Notes: a model not told the origin generated them from the letters alone. A stretch of 64,000 nt of DNA from a bacterium (GCA_021800805.1 JAJYYR010000001.1:496001-560000); one strand, 5' to 3'; shown: positions 57,699-64,000, numbered from the stretch's first letter. Translations and numbers: made by a program.

Positions 57699-58856
57699 AT
57701 GAAAAAATTATTAACAATCTTATTTATTCCTTTATTGATTATAGGTTTTACTTTATCTGCCGCCAATGCTTTGTCGTTAAATAAAATAAAGAAATTAGCA
57801 AAGGAAGGAAATGCGGAAGCGGAACATAAATTGGGGGTTGATTATTCTACGGGACATGGCGTCCCCAAATCTTTTAAAAAGGCCTTTTATTGGTTTAAAA
57901 AATCCGCTGGACAGAACAATGCTGAGGCGGAATATGATTTGAGCATGTGTTATATCTTTGGTTACGGCGTTTCAAAATCCGACGCAGAAGCTATTTACTG
58001 GGCTAAAAAATCTGCCAAACAAGGTTTTGCTGCGGGGGAATCTGTCTTAGGCGTTTTATACTACAAAAGCCATTCCTACGCCAAAGCTGCCTATTGGGAT
58101 AAAAAATCGGCAAAGCAAGGTTTTGCCGCCGCGGAATACAGTTTAGGATTTCTATATCAGTTTGGACGCGGCGAACCACAGTCTTACACTATTGCCGCTT
58201 ATTGGTTTAAAAAATCGGCAAAGCAAGGTTTTGCCGGCGCAGAATACAATTTAGGCCTTTCATATGCCAAAGGCCTTGGCGTTACGCCATCCTATGCAAA
58301 AGCCATTTACTGGTTTAAAAAATCTGCTAAACAAGGTAACGTTATAGCTGAAGCTAACTTAGGTGCTTTATACTACAAAAGCCATTCCTACGCCAAAGCT
58401 GCCTATTGGGATAAAAAATCCGCCAAACAAGGCAATGCCGGCGCGGAATACGATTTAGGAGTTCTATATATGTTTGGACGCGGCGAACCACAGTCTTACA
58501 CTATTGCCGCTTATTGGTTTAAAAAATCGGCAAAGCAAGGTTTTGCCGGCGCAGAATACAATTTAGGCTTTTCATATGCCAAAGGCCTTGGCGTTACGGA
58601 ATCATACGGCAATGCCTATTACTGGATCAAAAAATCGGTAAAGCAAGGCAATCCAGATGCGGAATCTTATTTGGGTTATTTATATTTAAAAGGCTGGGGT
58701 GTTCCTAAATCTTTCTCAAAGGGTCTTTATTGGATCAAAAAAGCCGCGAAACAAGGAAACAAGACGGCTATTGAAAATTTAAAAATAATAAGAAAAGACC
58801 AAGAAAAATCCAATCTTGGAAATGAGGAGGAGGATCCTTTATGGTGGCTCCCATAA
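57699..58856 (+). CDS. Exported Sel1-repeat protein
   Basis: A signal peptide (MKKLLTILFIPLLIIGFTLS, then ANA) is followed by about ten Sel1-like helical repeats of 32-36 residues with the pattern AEYNLGxxYxxGxGVxxSYxKAxYWxKKSAKQG. Such solenoids bind proteins, often in the envelope or in signalling. I prefer the ATG at 57699 to an in-frame GTG at 57690, because it begins the signal peptide cleanly; no Shine-Dalgarno sequence supports either. DNA for three repeats has been duplicated (see repeat entry). The tail EEEDPLWWLP is acidic and aromatic. Confidence 0.88.
   Translation: MKKLLTILFIPLLIIGFTLSAANALSLNKIKKLAKEGNAEAEHKLGVDYSTGHGVPKSFKKAFYWFKKSAGQNNAEAEYDLSMCYIFGYGVSKSDAEAIYWAKKSAKQGFAAGESVLGVLYYKSHSYAKAAYWDKKSAKQGFAAAEYSLGFLYQFGRGEPQSYTIAAYWFKKSAKQGFAGAEYNLGLSYAKGLGVTPSYAKAIYWFKKSAKQGNVIAEANLGALYYKSHSYAKAAYWDKKSAKQGNAGAEYDLGVLYMFGRGEPQSYTIAAYWFKKSAKQGFAGAEYNLGFSYAKGLGVTESYGNAYYWIKKSVKQGNPDAESYLGYLYLKGWGVPKSFSKGLYWIKKAAKQGNKTAIENLKIIRKDQEKSNLGNEEEDPLWWLP
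58055..58600. repeat. 312-bp internal duplication in the Sel1 gene
   Basis: Sequence at about 58055-58288 recurs at 58367-58600, shifted by exactly 312 bases (104 codons, three repeats). Within it 54 bases (58055-58108) and 97 bases (58160-58256) are identical to their copies, including silent sites. The identity shows recent duplication or gene conversion rather than old repeat divergence. Confidence 0.85.
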
Positions 58857-59144
58857 ATGTTTAAAAAATCGGCGTTCGGTTTATCATCGGGAAAAAGCAG
58901 ACGCGTATTAAATAATATTGCCTTTATATCGTCATTAACCCCTTAAATGATGTATTTTGCAATAATATCGTCACCGAATGTATAATACTAAAAACACCGA
59001 ATTAAAATTCCTGTTTTCACCGACGAAAAAGTTAGGTCGTTACTTTCTACTAAAATAGATATTCTAATAAGTCAAAATTAGTAACTTGAAAAAATATGTC
59101 TAAAAAGGTTGGCATATATACAATCCAGGTAGTAAAATAAAGAA

Positions 59145-59357
59145 ATGAACGAGATATTATTTATAATAGAAGAAGACATAGAATCCGGCTATACCGCAAG
59201 GGCGTTAGGCTATTCTATTTTTACGGAAGGCGAAACTATGGAAGAGTTGCGCAATAACATTAAAGATGCATTAGAATGCTATTTTGAGAACAAATCCGAT
59301 ATTCCCCCTGTCGTAAGGCTTCATCAGGTAAAAGAAGAATTTTTCGCATATGCCTAA
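59145..59357 (+). CDS. hicB: HicB-like antitoxin, now without an intact toxin
   Basis: A 70-residue HicB-type partial RNase-H fold: MNEILFIIEEDIESGYTARA, then ETMEELRNNIKDALECYF and a C-terminal strand VKEEFFAYA. It lacks a DNA-binding tail, as do the short HicB forms often mislabelled as dehydrogenase subunits. Its 3' end overlaps the start of a broken hicA by 8 bases. With the toxin dead, it may protect against HicA toxins brought in by other elements, or be on the way to loss. The 290 bases upstream hold nothing I recognise. Confidence 0.8.
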   Translation: MNEILFIIEEDIESGYTARALGYSIFTEGETMEELRNNIKDALECYFENKSDIPPVVRLHQVKEEFFAYA

Positions 59358-59454
59358 AATTCCCCGTAATATCTCCGGCAGGGATTTAGCAAAATTATTA
59401 TCGAAATACGGCTAAAAATTCGACAGGCAGATCGGTTGATGGTCTAATTCTTTA
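59350..59454 (+). pseudogene. hicA: Broken hicA toxin gene
   Basis: The ATG at 59350 reads MPKIPRNISGRDLAKLLSKYG, the first helices of HicA, and stops at TAA (59413). In the same frame KFDRQIG follows the stop, which matches the next HicA strand, then TGA and a shift of frame where the GSH catalytic histidine motif should be. So there is at least one nonsense change and probably one small deletion. No active toxin can be made. Confidence 0.78.
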
Positions 59455-59495
59455 ATGTCTTTTTTTAGGCAGGATAATATCTTAACGTAAACAAA

Positions 59496-59594
59496 TTATC
59501 TCCAGGCTTCTTCGTGGGATAGGGTTGAACAGGATTTGTTTTCCTTCTTTCTCTTTTCGACAATATTTAACAACCCTGCATCTTCTTCTATATA
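59496..59594 (-). pseudogene. Relic C-terminus of a second antitoxin
   Basis: On the minus strand a 32-codon open stretch reads EEDAGLLNIVEKRKKENK and ends in STLSHEEAWR before a stop, a typical tail of Phd/RelB-like antitoxins. Stops interrupt the frame upstream (KKLHN, stop, YIEED), and no N-terminal domain remains. It fills part of the 350-base gap between hicA and the HigB-type gene; the rest of that gap shows nothing recognisable apart from the promoter described next. Confidence 0.4.
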
Positions 59595-59673
59595 TCAATT
59601 ATGCAGTTTTTTCTAATTGAATATTTCCTAAATTAGAAATCAATTATTATCCCCCAATTGCCGAAAAAATCTC

Positions 59674-59701
59674 TTGCATTTTATGCCTTATAAGATATAA
59701 T
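59674..59701 (+). promoter_or_regulatory. Predicted promoter and operator of the HigBA-type pair
   Basis: TTGCAT (59674-59679), 16 bases, then a perfect TATAAT (59696-59701). The start site would fall on or next to the ATG at 59708, giving a leaderless toxin mRNA. A 20-base dyad (59681-59700, eight of ten pairs matching, centre CTTATAAG) covers the spacer and most of the -10 box; it is a likely operator for the downstream antitoxin. Confidence 0.5.
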
Positions 59702-59707
59702 ATAAAA

Positions 59708-60070
59708 ATGGGCAATGAAGAATGGCAAATAAACTTTTTCAAGCATAATAACAGGTCGCCTGTCGAAGAGTGGCTGAATGGTTTGCCGGTCGATACGAGG
59801 TCTAAAATATTAAGGCATATAGAACTTCTTAAGAATAACGGCCTTTCTTTAAAAGAGCCGTTCGTAAAGCATATAAAGGATAAAATATACGAATTAAGAA
59901 CGAGGGATAAGGACGGCATATACCGCGTCCTTTATTTTCTTCACAGTGAAAAAACTTTTATGTTATTGCACGGTTTCGTCAAGAAAACCGATAAGACCCC
60001 GGGCGATGCCATTAAAATTGCTGAAAATAGAATGAAAGAAATTATAAATAAAACAAAAAATCGAGGTTAA
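59708..60070 (+). CDS. HigB/RelE-type toxin (phage Gp49-like family)
   Basis: Ribosome-dependent mRNA interferase fold. WQINFFKHNNRSPVEEWLNGL, LLKNNGLSLKEPFVKHIKDKIYELRTR, IYRVLYFLHSEKTFMLLHGFVKKTDKTP are the family's strand-helix order, with the basic RxxYR-type residues of the active face. At 120 aa it is complete. The antitoxin gene follows after 4 bases, toxin first, as in higBA. Toxicity is inferred from family. Confidence 0.88.
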   Translation: MGNEEWQINFFKHNNRSPVEEWLNGLPVDTRSKILRHIELLKNNGLSLKEPFVKHIKDKIYELRTRDKDGIYRVLYFLHSEKTFMLLHGFVKKTDKTPGDAIKIAENRMKEIINKTKNRG

Positions 60071-60074
60071 ACAA

Positions 60075-60344
60075 ATGGACGATTTTACAAATTATCTGAA
60101 TAAACAATTAAAAAACAAAGAATTTAAGAAAGAGTGGGATAAGCTCGAACTCAGGTATCAATTCATCCAAAAACTTATAGCTTTAAGGGAAGAAAATAAA
60201 ATATCCCAGTCGGAACTGGCAAAAAGGGTCGGAACTACTCAGTCCGTTATTTCGAGGATAGAAAACGGAAGCGTCAATATAGGCATAGACATGATACAGA
60301 GGATAGCGTCCGCTTTCGGCAGAACAGCTACGGTGTGTTTGTGA
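60075..60344 (+). CDS. HigA/XRE-type antitoxin
   Basis: An 89-residue helix-turn-helix protein: a leading helix (LELRYQFIQKLIALREENK) then the XRE domain KISQSELAKRVGTTQSVISRIENGSVNIGIDMIQRIASAFG. It should neutralise the upstream toxin and repress the shared promoter. It is complete and in the normal order. About 150 bases without recognisable genes follow before the tRNA fragment. Confidence 0.88.
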   Translation: MDDFTNYLNKQLKNKEFKKEWDKLELRYQFIQKLIALREENKISQSELAKRVGTTQSVISRIENGSVNIGIDMIQRIASAFGRTATVCL

Positions 60345-60498
60345 TTACGGAAGTTTATCTTTTTCGTCTCCTGTTTTTCTTTAAATAACAGCGTAATAAC
60401 TTTAATTTTTGTATTTTGCAATAGACATTTTAAAAGTTATTAACAGATAATTTTTTAGGGTTAATTGGCTGGAATGACTTAAATACTGCGATTTAATC

Positions 60499-60544
60499 TG
60501 GTGGGCTGTCCCGGGATCGAACCGGGGACCTACTGATTAAGAGT
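60499..60544 (-). other. attL: 3' half of tRNA-Lys(CUU) left by integration
   Basis: Read on the minus strand this is the anticodon loop CTCTTAA, 3' anticodon stem TCAGT, variable loop AGGTC, T-arm CCCGG-TTCGATC-CCGGG, acceptor ACAGCCC and ACCA. The bases 5' of the loop (TTTTA) cannot pair with TCAGT, and no D-arm or 5' acceptor follows, so the gene is cut at the anticodon loop. That is the usual crossover site of tyrosine integrases using tRNA genes. Since CCA faces left, the intact tRNA and thus the element lie to the right. Confidence 0.85.
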
Positions 60545-60642
60545 AAAATTTAAAAAAAATAACAAACCGGCTTTTTGCTTGATATTGCAGATTATACCTA
60601 TCTTTTAGGTCGTTCCGTATTTTCCGTATTTTTAGTTTATTT

Positions 60643-60671
60643 TTGTATATTTATTTTTATTTTGTTATAAT
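60643..60671 (+). promoter_or_regulatory. Predicted promoter of the TIR-like gene
   Basis: TTGTAT (60643-60648), 17 bases, then a perfect TATAAT (60666-60671), followed by an AAGGAG ribosome-binding site 10 bases before the ATG at 60729. Short tandem repeats (TTCCGTATTT twice near 60614, TTTTGTTATA twice near 60660) lie around it and might be integrase arm sites or chance. Confidence 0.55.
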
Positions 60672-60728
60672 TTTGTTATAGAATTGGAACAAATTAAAGG
60701 AGCATAAAACAAAAGGAGAATAAATTTC

Positions 60729-61505
60729 ATGGGAACTTGTTTTGTAATACAGCCTTTTGATAACGGCGGTTCTTTTGATAAAAGATTTAATGAAACTCTG
60801 AAACCTGCAATTGTTGAAACTGGATTAAAAGCTTATAGAGTAGATGAGGACCCGAAAGTTAGCATAATTATCGAATCAATCGAAGAAAACATAGATAATT
60901 CTGAAGTAGTTTTAGCTGATATTAGTGAAGATAATCCAAATGTATGGTTTGAATTGGGTCTGGCAATAAAAAGCAAGAAAGATGTAATATTAATTTGCTC
61001 GGCTAATCGGGGCGATAAATTTCCTGTTGATGTTCAGCATAGAAAAATTATTAAATATAACACCCAATCCCAAAGCGATTTTGATAAATTAAAAACAGAA
61101 ATAAAAGATCGTATAAACCTTGTTTTAAATAAAAAAACTACTCTTGATAAACTCCCCTCACAGCAATTAGTTGCCGATACTAAAGGACTCGCTCAACATG
61201 AAATAATTATCCTTGTTTCAATAGCTCAGAATTTAAAACATGTCGATGATTACGCATTATATTCTTCAATTAAGGAAGATGCGGAAAGACAAGGTCTTTC
61301 ACCAGTTGCTATATCAATAGGACTTAATGGTCTTGTAAAAAAAGATATGAGCGAACATATGAAAATATCAGGGTATTCTTATGATGATCCTTACGATGTT
61401 TATAAATTAAAACCGAAAGGATGGGCATGGCTTGAAGAAAATCAAAGCAAACTCATTATGGGTGTATTTGATAAAAGCTCTTCGGATGAAGACATTCCGT
61501 TTTGA
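60729..61505 (+). CDS. TIR/nucleoside-deoxyribosyltransferase-like protein with winged-helix tail
   Basis: Residues 1-130 read as a TIR/nucleoside 2-deoxyribosyltransferase-like Rossmann domain: CFVIQPFDNGGSFDKRF, LKAYRVDEDP, VVLADISEDNPNVWFELGLAI, DVILICSANRGDKFP. Glutamate 75 in WFELG occupies the catalytic-glutamate position of NAD- or nucleoside-cleaving relatives. Residues about 155-250 are helical with strand-like endings (EIIILVSIAQNL, AISIGLNGLVKKDM, YKLKPKGWAWLEENQ), like a winged helix. A nucleotide-signalling or abortive-infection role is plausible but not shown. It is the first gene inside the island. Confidence 0.75.
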   Translation: MGTCFVIQPFDNGGSFDKRFNETLKPAIVETGLKAYRVDEDPKVSIIIESIEENIDNSEVVLADISEDNPNVWFELGLAIKSKKDVILICSANRGDKFPVDVQHRKIIKYNTQSQSDFDKLKTEIKDRINLVLNKKTTLDKLPSQQLVADTKGLAQHEIIILVSIAQNLKHVDDYALYSSIKEDAERQGLSPVAISIGLNGLVKKDMSEHMKISGYSYDDPYDVYKLKPKGWAWLEENQSKLIMGVFDKSSSDEDIPF

Positions 61506-61603
61506 AATTAAATTTTTAAAAGTGAAAATAAACTATAATAATTTTTGAAACCGCTGGCCCTTATTTTTATAATTTTTAAATTGCAATAATGTTATAAGGG
61601 AAA

Positions 61604-62179
61604 ATGGATAATAATATAGGTATTTATATTTGGTTTAGTATAATTACAATCTTGGCCATTATTGTTGGGCCAATTCTTGCTGTCCAAGTTGAAACATATC
61701 TGGGTAGAAAAAGGGAAGAGAGGGAGCGGCGTTTACAGGTTTTTAGAACACTAATGATTACTAGAAAAATTCCATTATCAGCTTTTCGCATAGATGCCCT
61801 AAATTCTATTGATATATATTTTGATAGAGATGAAGAAGTTAGTAAAAAATGGCGAGAATATCTTGACTCACTTAATAATCCAAATAAAGAAAAAATATCA
61901 GAGGACGAGGCAAACTCATTAAAAGATAAAGCCGATGAAAAGTTTATTGATATGTTAGAAGTTATGGCAAAAGCCGTTGGTTATAAAAAATTTGATAAGA
62001 TATATATTAAGAATACTACATATTTGCCAGAAGTATATCTTGGATATTTAGAAAATCAAATTAAAGCTAATAAAGATATAAGCCCGCTTATAGAAATTAT
62101 TAAGTCTGCTCTCAATAATAAATCTATTGAACAAAAGATACCCATGGATAAAAAAAGGAATAAAGAGGATGATAAATGA
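61604..62179 (+). CDS. DUF6680-like single-span membrane protein
   Basis: One N-terminal transmembrane helix (about residues 8-28: WFSIITILAIIVGPILAV) is followed by a basic stretch GRKREERERRLQVFRTLM and a helical cytoplasmic domain with ALNSIDIYF. This layout matches the DUF6680 family as I recall it, of unknown function. At 191 aa it looks complete. It lies about 100 bases after the TIR-like gene with the same AT-rich codon style, so the two probably entered together. Confidence 0.65.
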   Translation: MDNNIGIYIWFSIITILAIIVGPILAVQVETYLGRKREERERRLQVFRTLMITRKIPLSAFRIDALNSIDIYFDRDEEVSKKWREYLDSLNNPNKEKISEDEANSLKDKADEKFIDMLEVMAKAVGYKKFDKIYIKNTTYLPEVYLGYLENQIKANKDISPLIEIIKSALNNKSIEQKIPMDKKRNKEDDK

Positions 62180-62213
62180 AGATAAAAATTGGATACTGTA
62201 AAATATTAATAAA

Positions 62214-63521
62214 ATGCAAACAGGCCTATTAATCAAGGAATATCCTAAAACAATCGATTATTCTTGGGATTACAGGGGCGAAAACACTAAGTCCTATACT
62301 CACGGAATACATACGTATCCGGCTATGTTTATACCTCAGGTCGCAAATAGGATTTTAAAAAATTACAGCCGGCCGGGTGATACCGTTTGCGATATTTTTT
62401 GCGGGTCCGGAACGGCTTTAGTGGAGAGCAAGCTTTTAGGAAGAAACGCTTACGGAATAGATTTAAATCCGTTAGCCGTCTTTTTGGCTAAAGCAAAGAC
62501 TAAACCTATAAATCCGGACAAGCTCGGGGCGGAATATTCTAAATTACTTTTCTCGATAGGCGATATTAAAGACGGCGAGATTAAAAAGCCAAATTTTAAT
62601 AATATCGATTTCTGGTTTAAGGAAGAAGTCATCGTCGGTCTTGCAAAAATCAAAGAAGGATTATCGAGGATAACGGATAAAGATGTAAGAAATTTCCTAA
62701 CAGCCTCATTTAGCGAAACGGTAAGACTGTCTTCAAATACGAAAAGCGGGGAATTTAAACTGGTTAGAATAAAAAAAGACAAGCTCGAAAATTATTCTCC
62801 GGACGTTATGGGTATCTTTAGAAAAAAAACGGAAGCAAACATAAAGGGAGTGGAAGATTTTTATAATGCTGCCGATAGGAATGTGTGGACTAAGGTTATA
62901 TACGGCAATTCCGCAGAGGATAACGGAATTGAAAAAGATTCTATCGACCTTATTCTTACTTCCCCGCCGTACGGAGATAGCAGGACTACCGTAGCATACG
63001 GTCAATTTTCGAGACTGTCCGCCCAGTGGGCGGATATTTTCGACGACCCTAATAAAGCGTCCGGAGTCGATAACGAACTTCTCGGAGGAAAGGCGAGCAA
63101 AACGCTGGAGCATAATTTAAAATCTTATTATCTCGAAGACTCTTTAGATAAAATTGCGGAAAGAGACGAAAAAAGGGCTAAAGAAGTTTTAAGTTTTTAT
63201 ATAGGGCTTAACGAATGTTTAAAGCAGGCTTATAGGATATTAAAGGCCGATAAATACTTTTGTTTGGTTATAGGAAATAGATTAGTAAAACAAGTTAGGA
63301 TACCTACCGATTTAATAATAGCGGAACTTGCGGAATGGATAGGGTTTGCGTGCGAAGATATTTTTATAAGAAATATTCCGGAAAAAAGAATGCCGTTAAA
63401 AAATTCACCGACGAATATTGCCGGCGTTTTAGAGGAAACTATGGTTAAGGAAAGTATCGTCGTTTTAAGGAAAATGGATTACAAATACGCTACGCAAACA
63501 AATTATAAAAAAATATTATAA
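62214..63521 (+). CDS. Site-specific DNA methyltransferase (amino type)
   Basis: S-adenosylmethionine-dependent N4-cytosine or N6-adenine methyltransferase. The cofactor motif DIFCGSGT (residues 60-67) followed by NAYGIDLNPLAV comes before the catalytic TSPPYGDS (249-256). SPPY favours N4-cytosine but does not prove it. The N-terminal GIHTYPAMFIPQVANRIL is shared by a family of stand-alone and restriction-linked enzymes. At 435 aa it is full length. No restriction endonuclease is recognisable in the window; the gene starts 2 bases before a small unknown gene. Confidence 0.82.
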   Translation: MQTGLLIKEYPKTIDYSWDYRGENTKSYTHGIHTYPAMFIPQVANRILKNYSRPGDTVCDIFCGSGTALVESKLLGRNAYGIDLNPLAVFLAKAKTKPINPDKLGAEYSKLLFSIGDIKDGEIKKPNFNNIDFWFKEEVIVGLAKIKEGLSRITDKDVRNFLTASFSETVRLSSNTKSGEFKLVRIKKDKLENYSPDVMGIFRKKTEANIKGVEDFYNAADRNVWTKVIYGNSAEDNGIEKDSIDLILTSPPYGDSRTTVAYGQFSRLSAQWADIFDDPNKASGVDNELLGGKASKTLEHNLKSYYLEDSLDKIAERDEKRAKEVLSFYIGLNECLKQAYRILKADKYFCLVIGNRLVKQVRIPTDLIIAELAEWIGFACEDIFIRNIPEKRMPLKNSPTNIAGVLEETMVKESIVVLRKMDYKYATQTNYKKIL

Positions 63522-63523
63522 TA

Positions 63524-63832
63524 ATGAAATTTTTTGTATATTGCCATCAACACCCGGAAGAAAAGATTTACATCAATTTTCAACCGGAGCCATCGTCCAG
63601 AACAGAAATTCCTCCAGTATTCCCATTGACATGTCTTCAGGGAATTACCGGTAATTATACCAATGGAGAGGTTATTGCTGAAATTGGATTAGAGCCCATT
63701 GGAGTCGGAGCCGCAGTTGGTCTTGGATTTTCTCTGATAGACCCGATCCTCGGTTTAATACTTGGGGTCTTAGGTTTGGTTGGTATTAAGCAAAAACTCG
63801 AAGAAAAAAAGAATCAATTTAATGATTCTTAA
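63524..63832 (+). CDS. Small protein with cysteine-bearing head and glycine-rich hydrophobic segment
   Basis: Unrecognised at family level. The first 40 residues (MKFFVYCHQHPEEKIYINF to LTCLQG) look like a worn zinc-ribbon or beta hairpin with cysteines at 7 and 37. Residues 58-88 form a glycine-rich hydrophobic segment (GVGAAVGLGFSLIDPILGL) that could insert in a membrane, followed by a charged tail. It begins 2 bases after the methyltransferase stop, so it is probably translated with it. Function unknown; a membrane-active partner is one idea. Confidence 0.5.
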   Translation: MKFFVYCHQHPEEKIYINFQPEPSSRTEIPPVFPLTCLQGITGNYTNGEVIAEIGLEPIGVGAAVGLGFSLIDPILGLILGVLGLVGIKQKLEEKKNQFNDS

Positions 63833-63860
63833 TAAATTAATGATAATTAAAAAAATATAA

Positions 63861-64000
63861 ATGTCAAAGACGGCAGTAATATATATAGTATATTTTTTAG
63901 CTGTAATTATTTTCTCTTTTATACTTCTTTATATATTCAAAAAGAATTTAATAAAAAAAATAAACTTTATGGAAATTGTTATATTCTCTAATGGAATAAC
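63861..64000 (+). CDS. Start of a membrane protein, cut by window edge
   Basis: From the ATG at 63861 the frame stays open to the end of the window (46 codons). It reads MSKTAVIYIVYFLAVIIFSF, a strong transmembrane helix, then a basic turn (KKNLIKKI) and NFMEIVIFSNGI. No ribosome-binding site is clear. Too short to assign. Confidence 0.5.
   Translation, partial: MSKTAVIYIVYFLAVIIFSFILLYIFKKNLIKKINFMEIVIFSNGI

Larger units (their letters stand above)
60499..64000. mobile_element. Left end of a tRNA-Lys-integrated genomic island
   Basis: The region from the tRNA-Lys fragment to the window edge holds accessory genes only: a TIR-like protein, a DUF6680 protein, a DNA methyltransferase, a small glycine-rich protein and a membrane protein. 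The first two are more AT-rich in codon choice than the core genes, whereas the methyltransferase is closer to the core style, so the cargo may be mixed. No integrase is visible; it should be near the far end, with an intact tRNA-Lys. Confidence 0.65.

Noticed and set aside
58857..58946. 29-codon frame starting MFKKSAFG right after the Sel1 gene
   Set aside because: Its start resembles a piece of a Sel1 repeat, but it is too short and unsupported to call a gene or relic.
57690..60498. Sel1, hicB and HigBA region as part of the tRNA-Lys island
   Set aside because: The tRNA fragment has its CCA end facing left, so integration geometry places the element to the right; the left genes are accessory but not inside this island.

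Overview
The window is a gene-dense 64 kb stretch of an AT-rich, Gram-negative, deltaproteobacterium-like chromosome. The Gram-negative outer membrane is shown by Kdo synthesis (kdsA, kdsD, kdsC), the Lpt lipopolysaccharide export genes (lptCAB and lptFG) and a beta-barrel porin. System II cytochrome c maturation (ResB/CcsA), NtrYX, long-form HPF, archaeal-type pyruvoyl arginine decarboxylase and HrcA/CIRCE control together suggest an anaerobic or sulfur-cycling deltaproteobacterial-grade lineage (Acidulodesulfobacterales/Sva0485 is one possibility). That placement is inference; no rRNA or complete marker set was available to test it.

Layout. 1-6.9 kb: 3' part of hslU, then an arginine operon argB-argD-argF-argG-argH. 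6.9-11.5 kb: a lipoprotein, an NHL-repeat protein, a geranylgeranyl-reductase-family flavoprotein, a RpiB-fold protein without catalytic residues, and radA. 11.5-17.3 kb: polyprenyl diphosphate synthase, lysA, dapA, dapB, pyrG. 17.3-24.6 kb: the envelope block kdsA-kdsD-kdsC-lptC-lptA-lptB followed by rpoN-hpf-rapZ. 24.6-27.2 kb: metK and ahcY (methyl cycle). 27.2-30.8 kb, minus strand: a degenerate receiver protein, nadC, birA, coaX (cofactors). 30.9-33.1 kb: lptF and lptG. 33.2-42.3 kb: an MBL-fold hydrolase, the NtrY/NtrX pair, then porin-glnB-amtB behind a near-consensus sigma-54 promoter, and a DUF1015 gene. 42.3-44.6 kb: CcsA and ResB. 44.6-49.7 kb: hrcA-grpE-dnaK-dnaJ with CIRCE. 49.7-57.5 kb: a DciA-like protein, an MJ0042 zinc-ribbon protein, a soluble histidine kinase, a HIT protein, the polyamine genes speE-speB-pdaD, and a flippase-like protein with two glycosyltransferases.

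The last 6.5 kb is accessory. It holds a Sel1-repeat protein with a recent internal 312-bp duplication, a hicB whose hicA partner is broken, the relic tail of another antitoxin, and an intact HigBA-type toxin-antitoxin pair. At 60,499-60,544 lies the 3' half (anticodon loop to CCA) of a tRNA-Lys(CUU) gene, with no 5' half. Its orientation makes it the left attachment site of an integrated island that runs past the right edge of the window. The visible cargo is a TIR/deoxyribosyltransferase-like protein with a probable winged-helix tail, a DUF6680 membrane protein, a DNA methyltransferase, a small glycine-rich protein and a truncated membrane protein. This resembles a defence island, but the function is inferred.

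The genes connect in recognisable ways. Arginine from the arg operon can feed PdaD and SpeB to make putrescine, and MetK supplies the S-adenosylmethionine needed for the SpeE step (no speD is visible). The sigma-54 gene, a sigma-54 activator pair and a sigma-54-dependent ammonium-uptake operon all lie in this window. Many genes lack a Shine-Dalgarno sequence, and two promoters sit so close to the start codon that leaderless mRNAs are likely.
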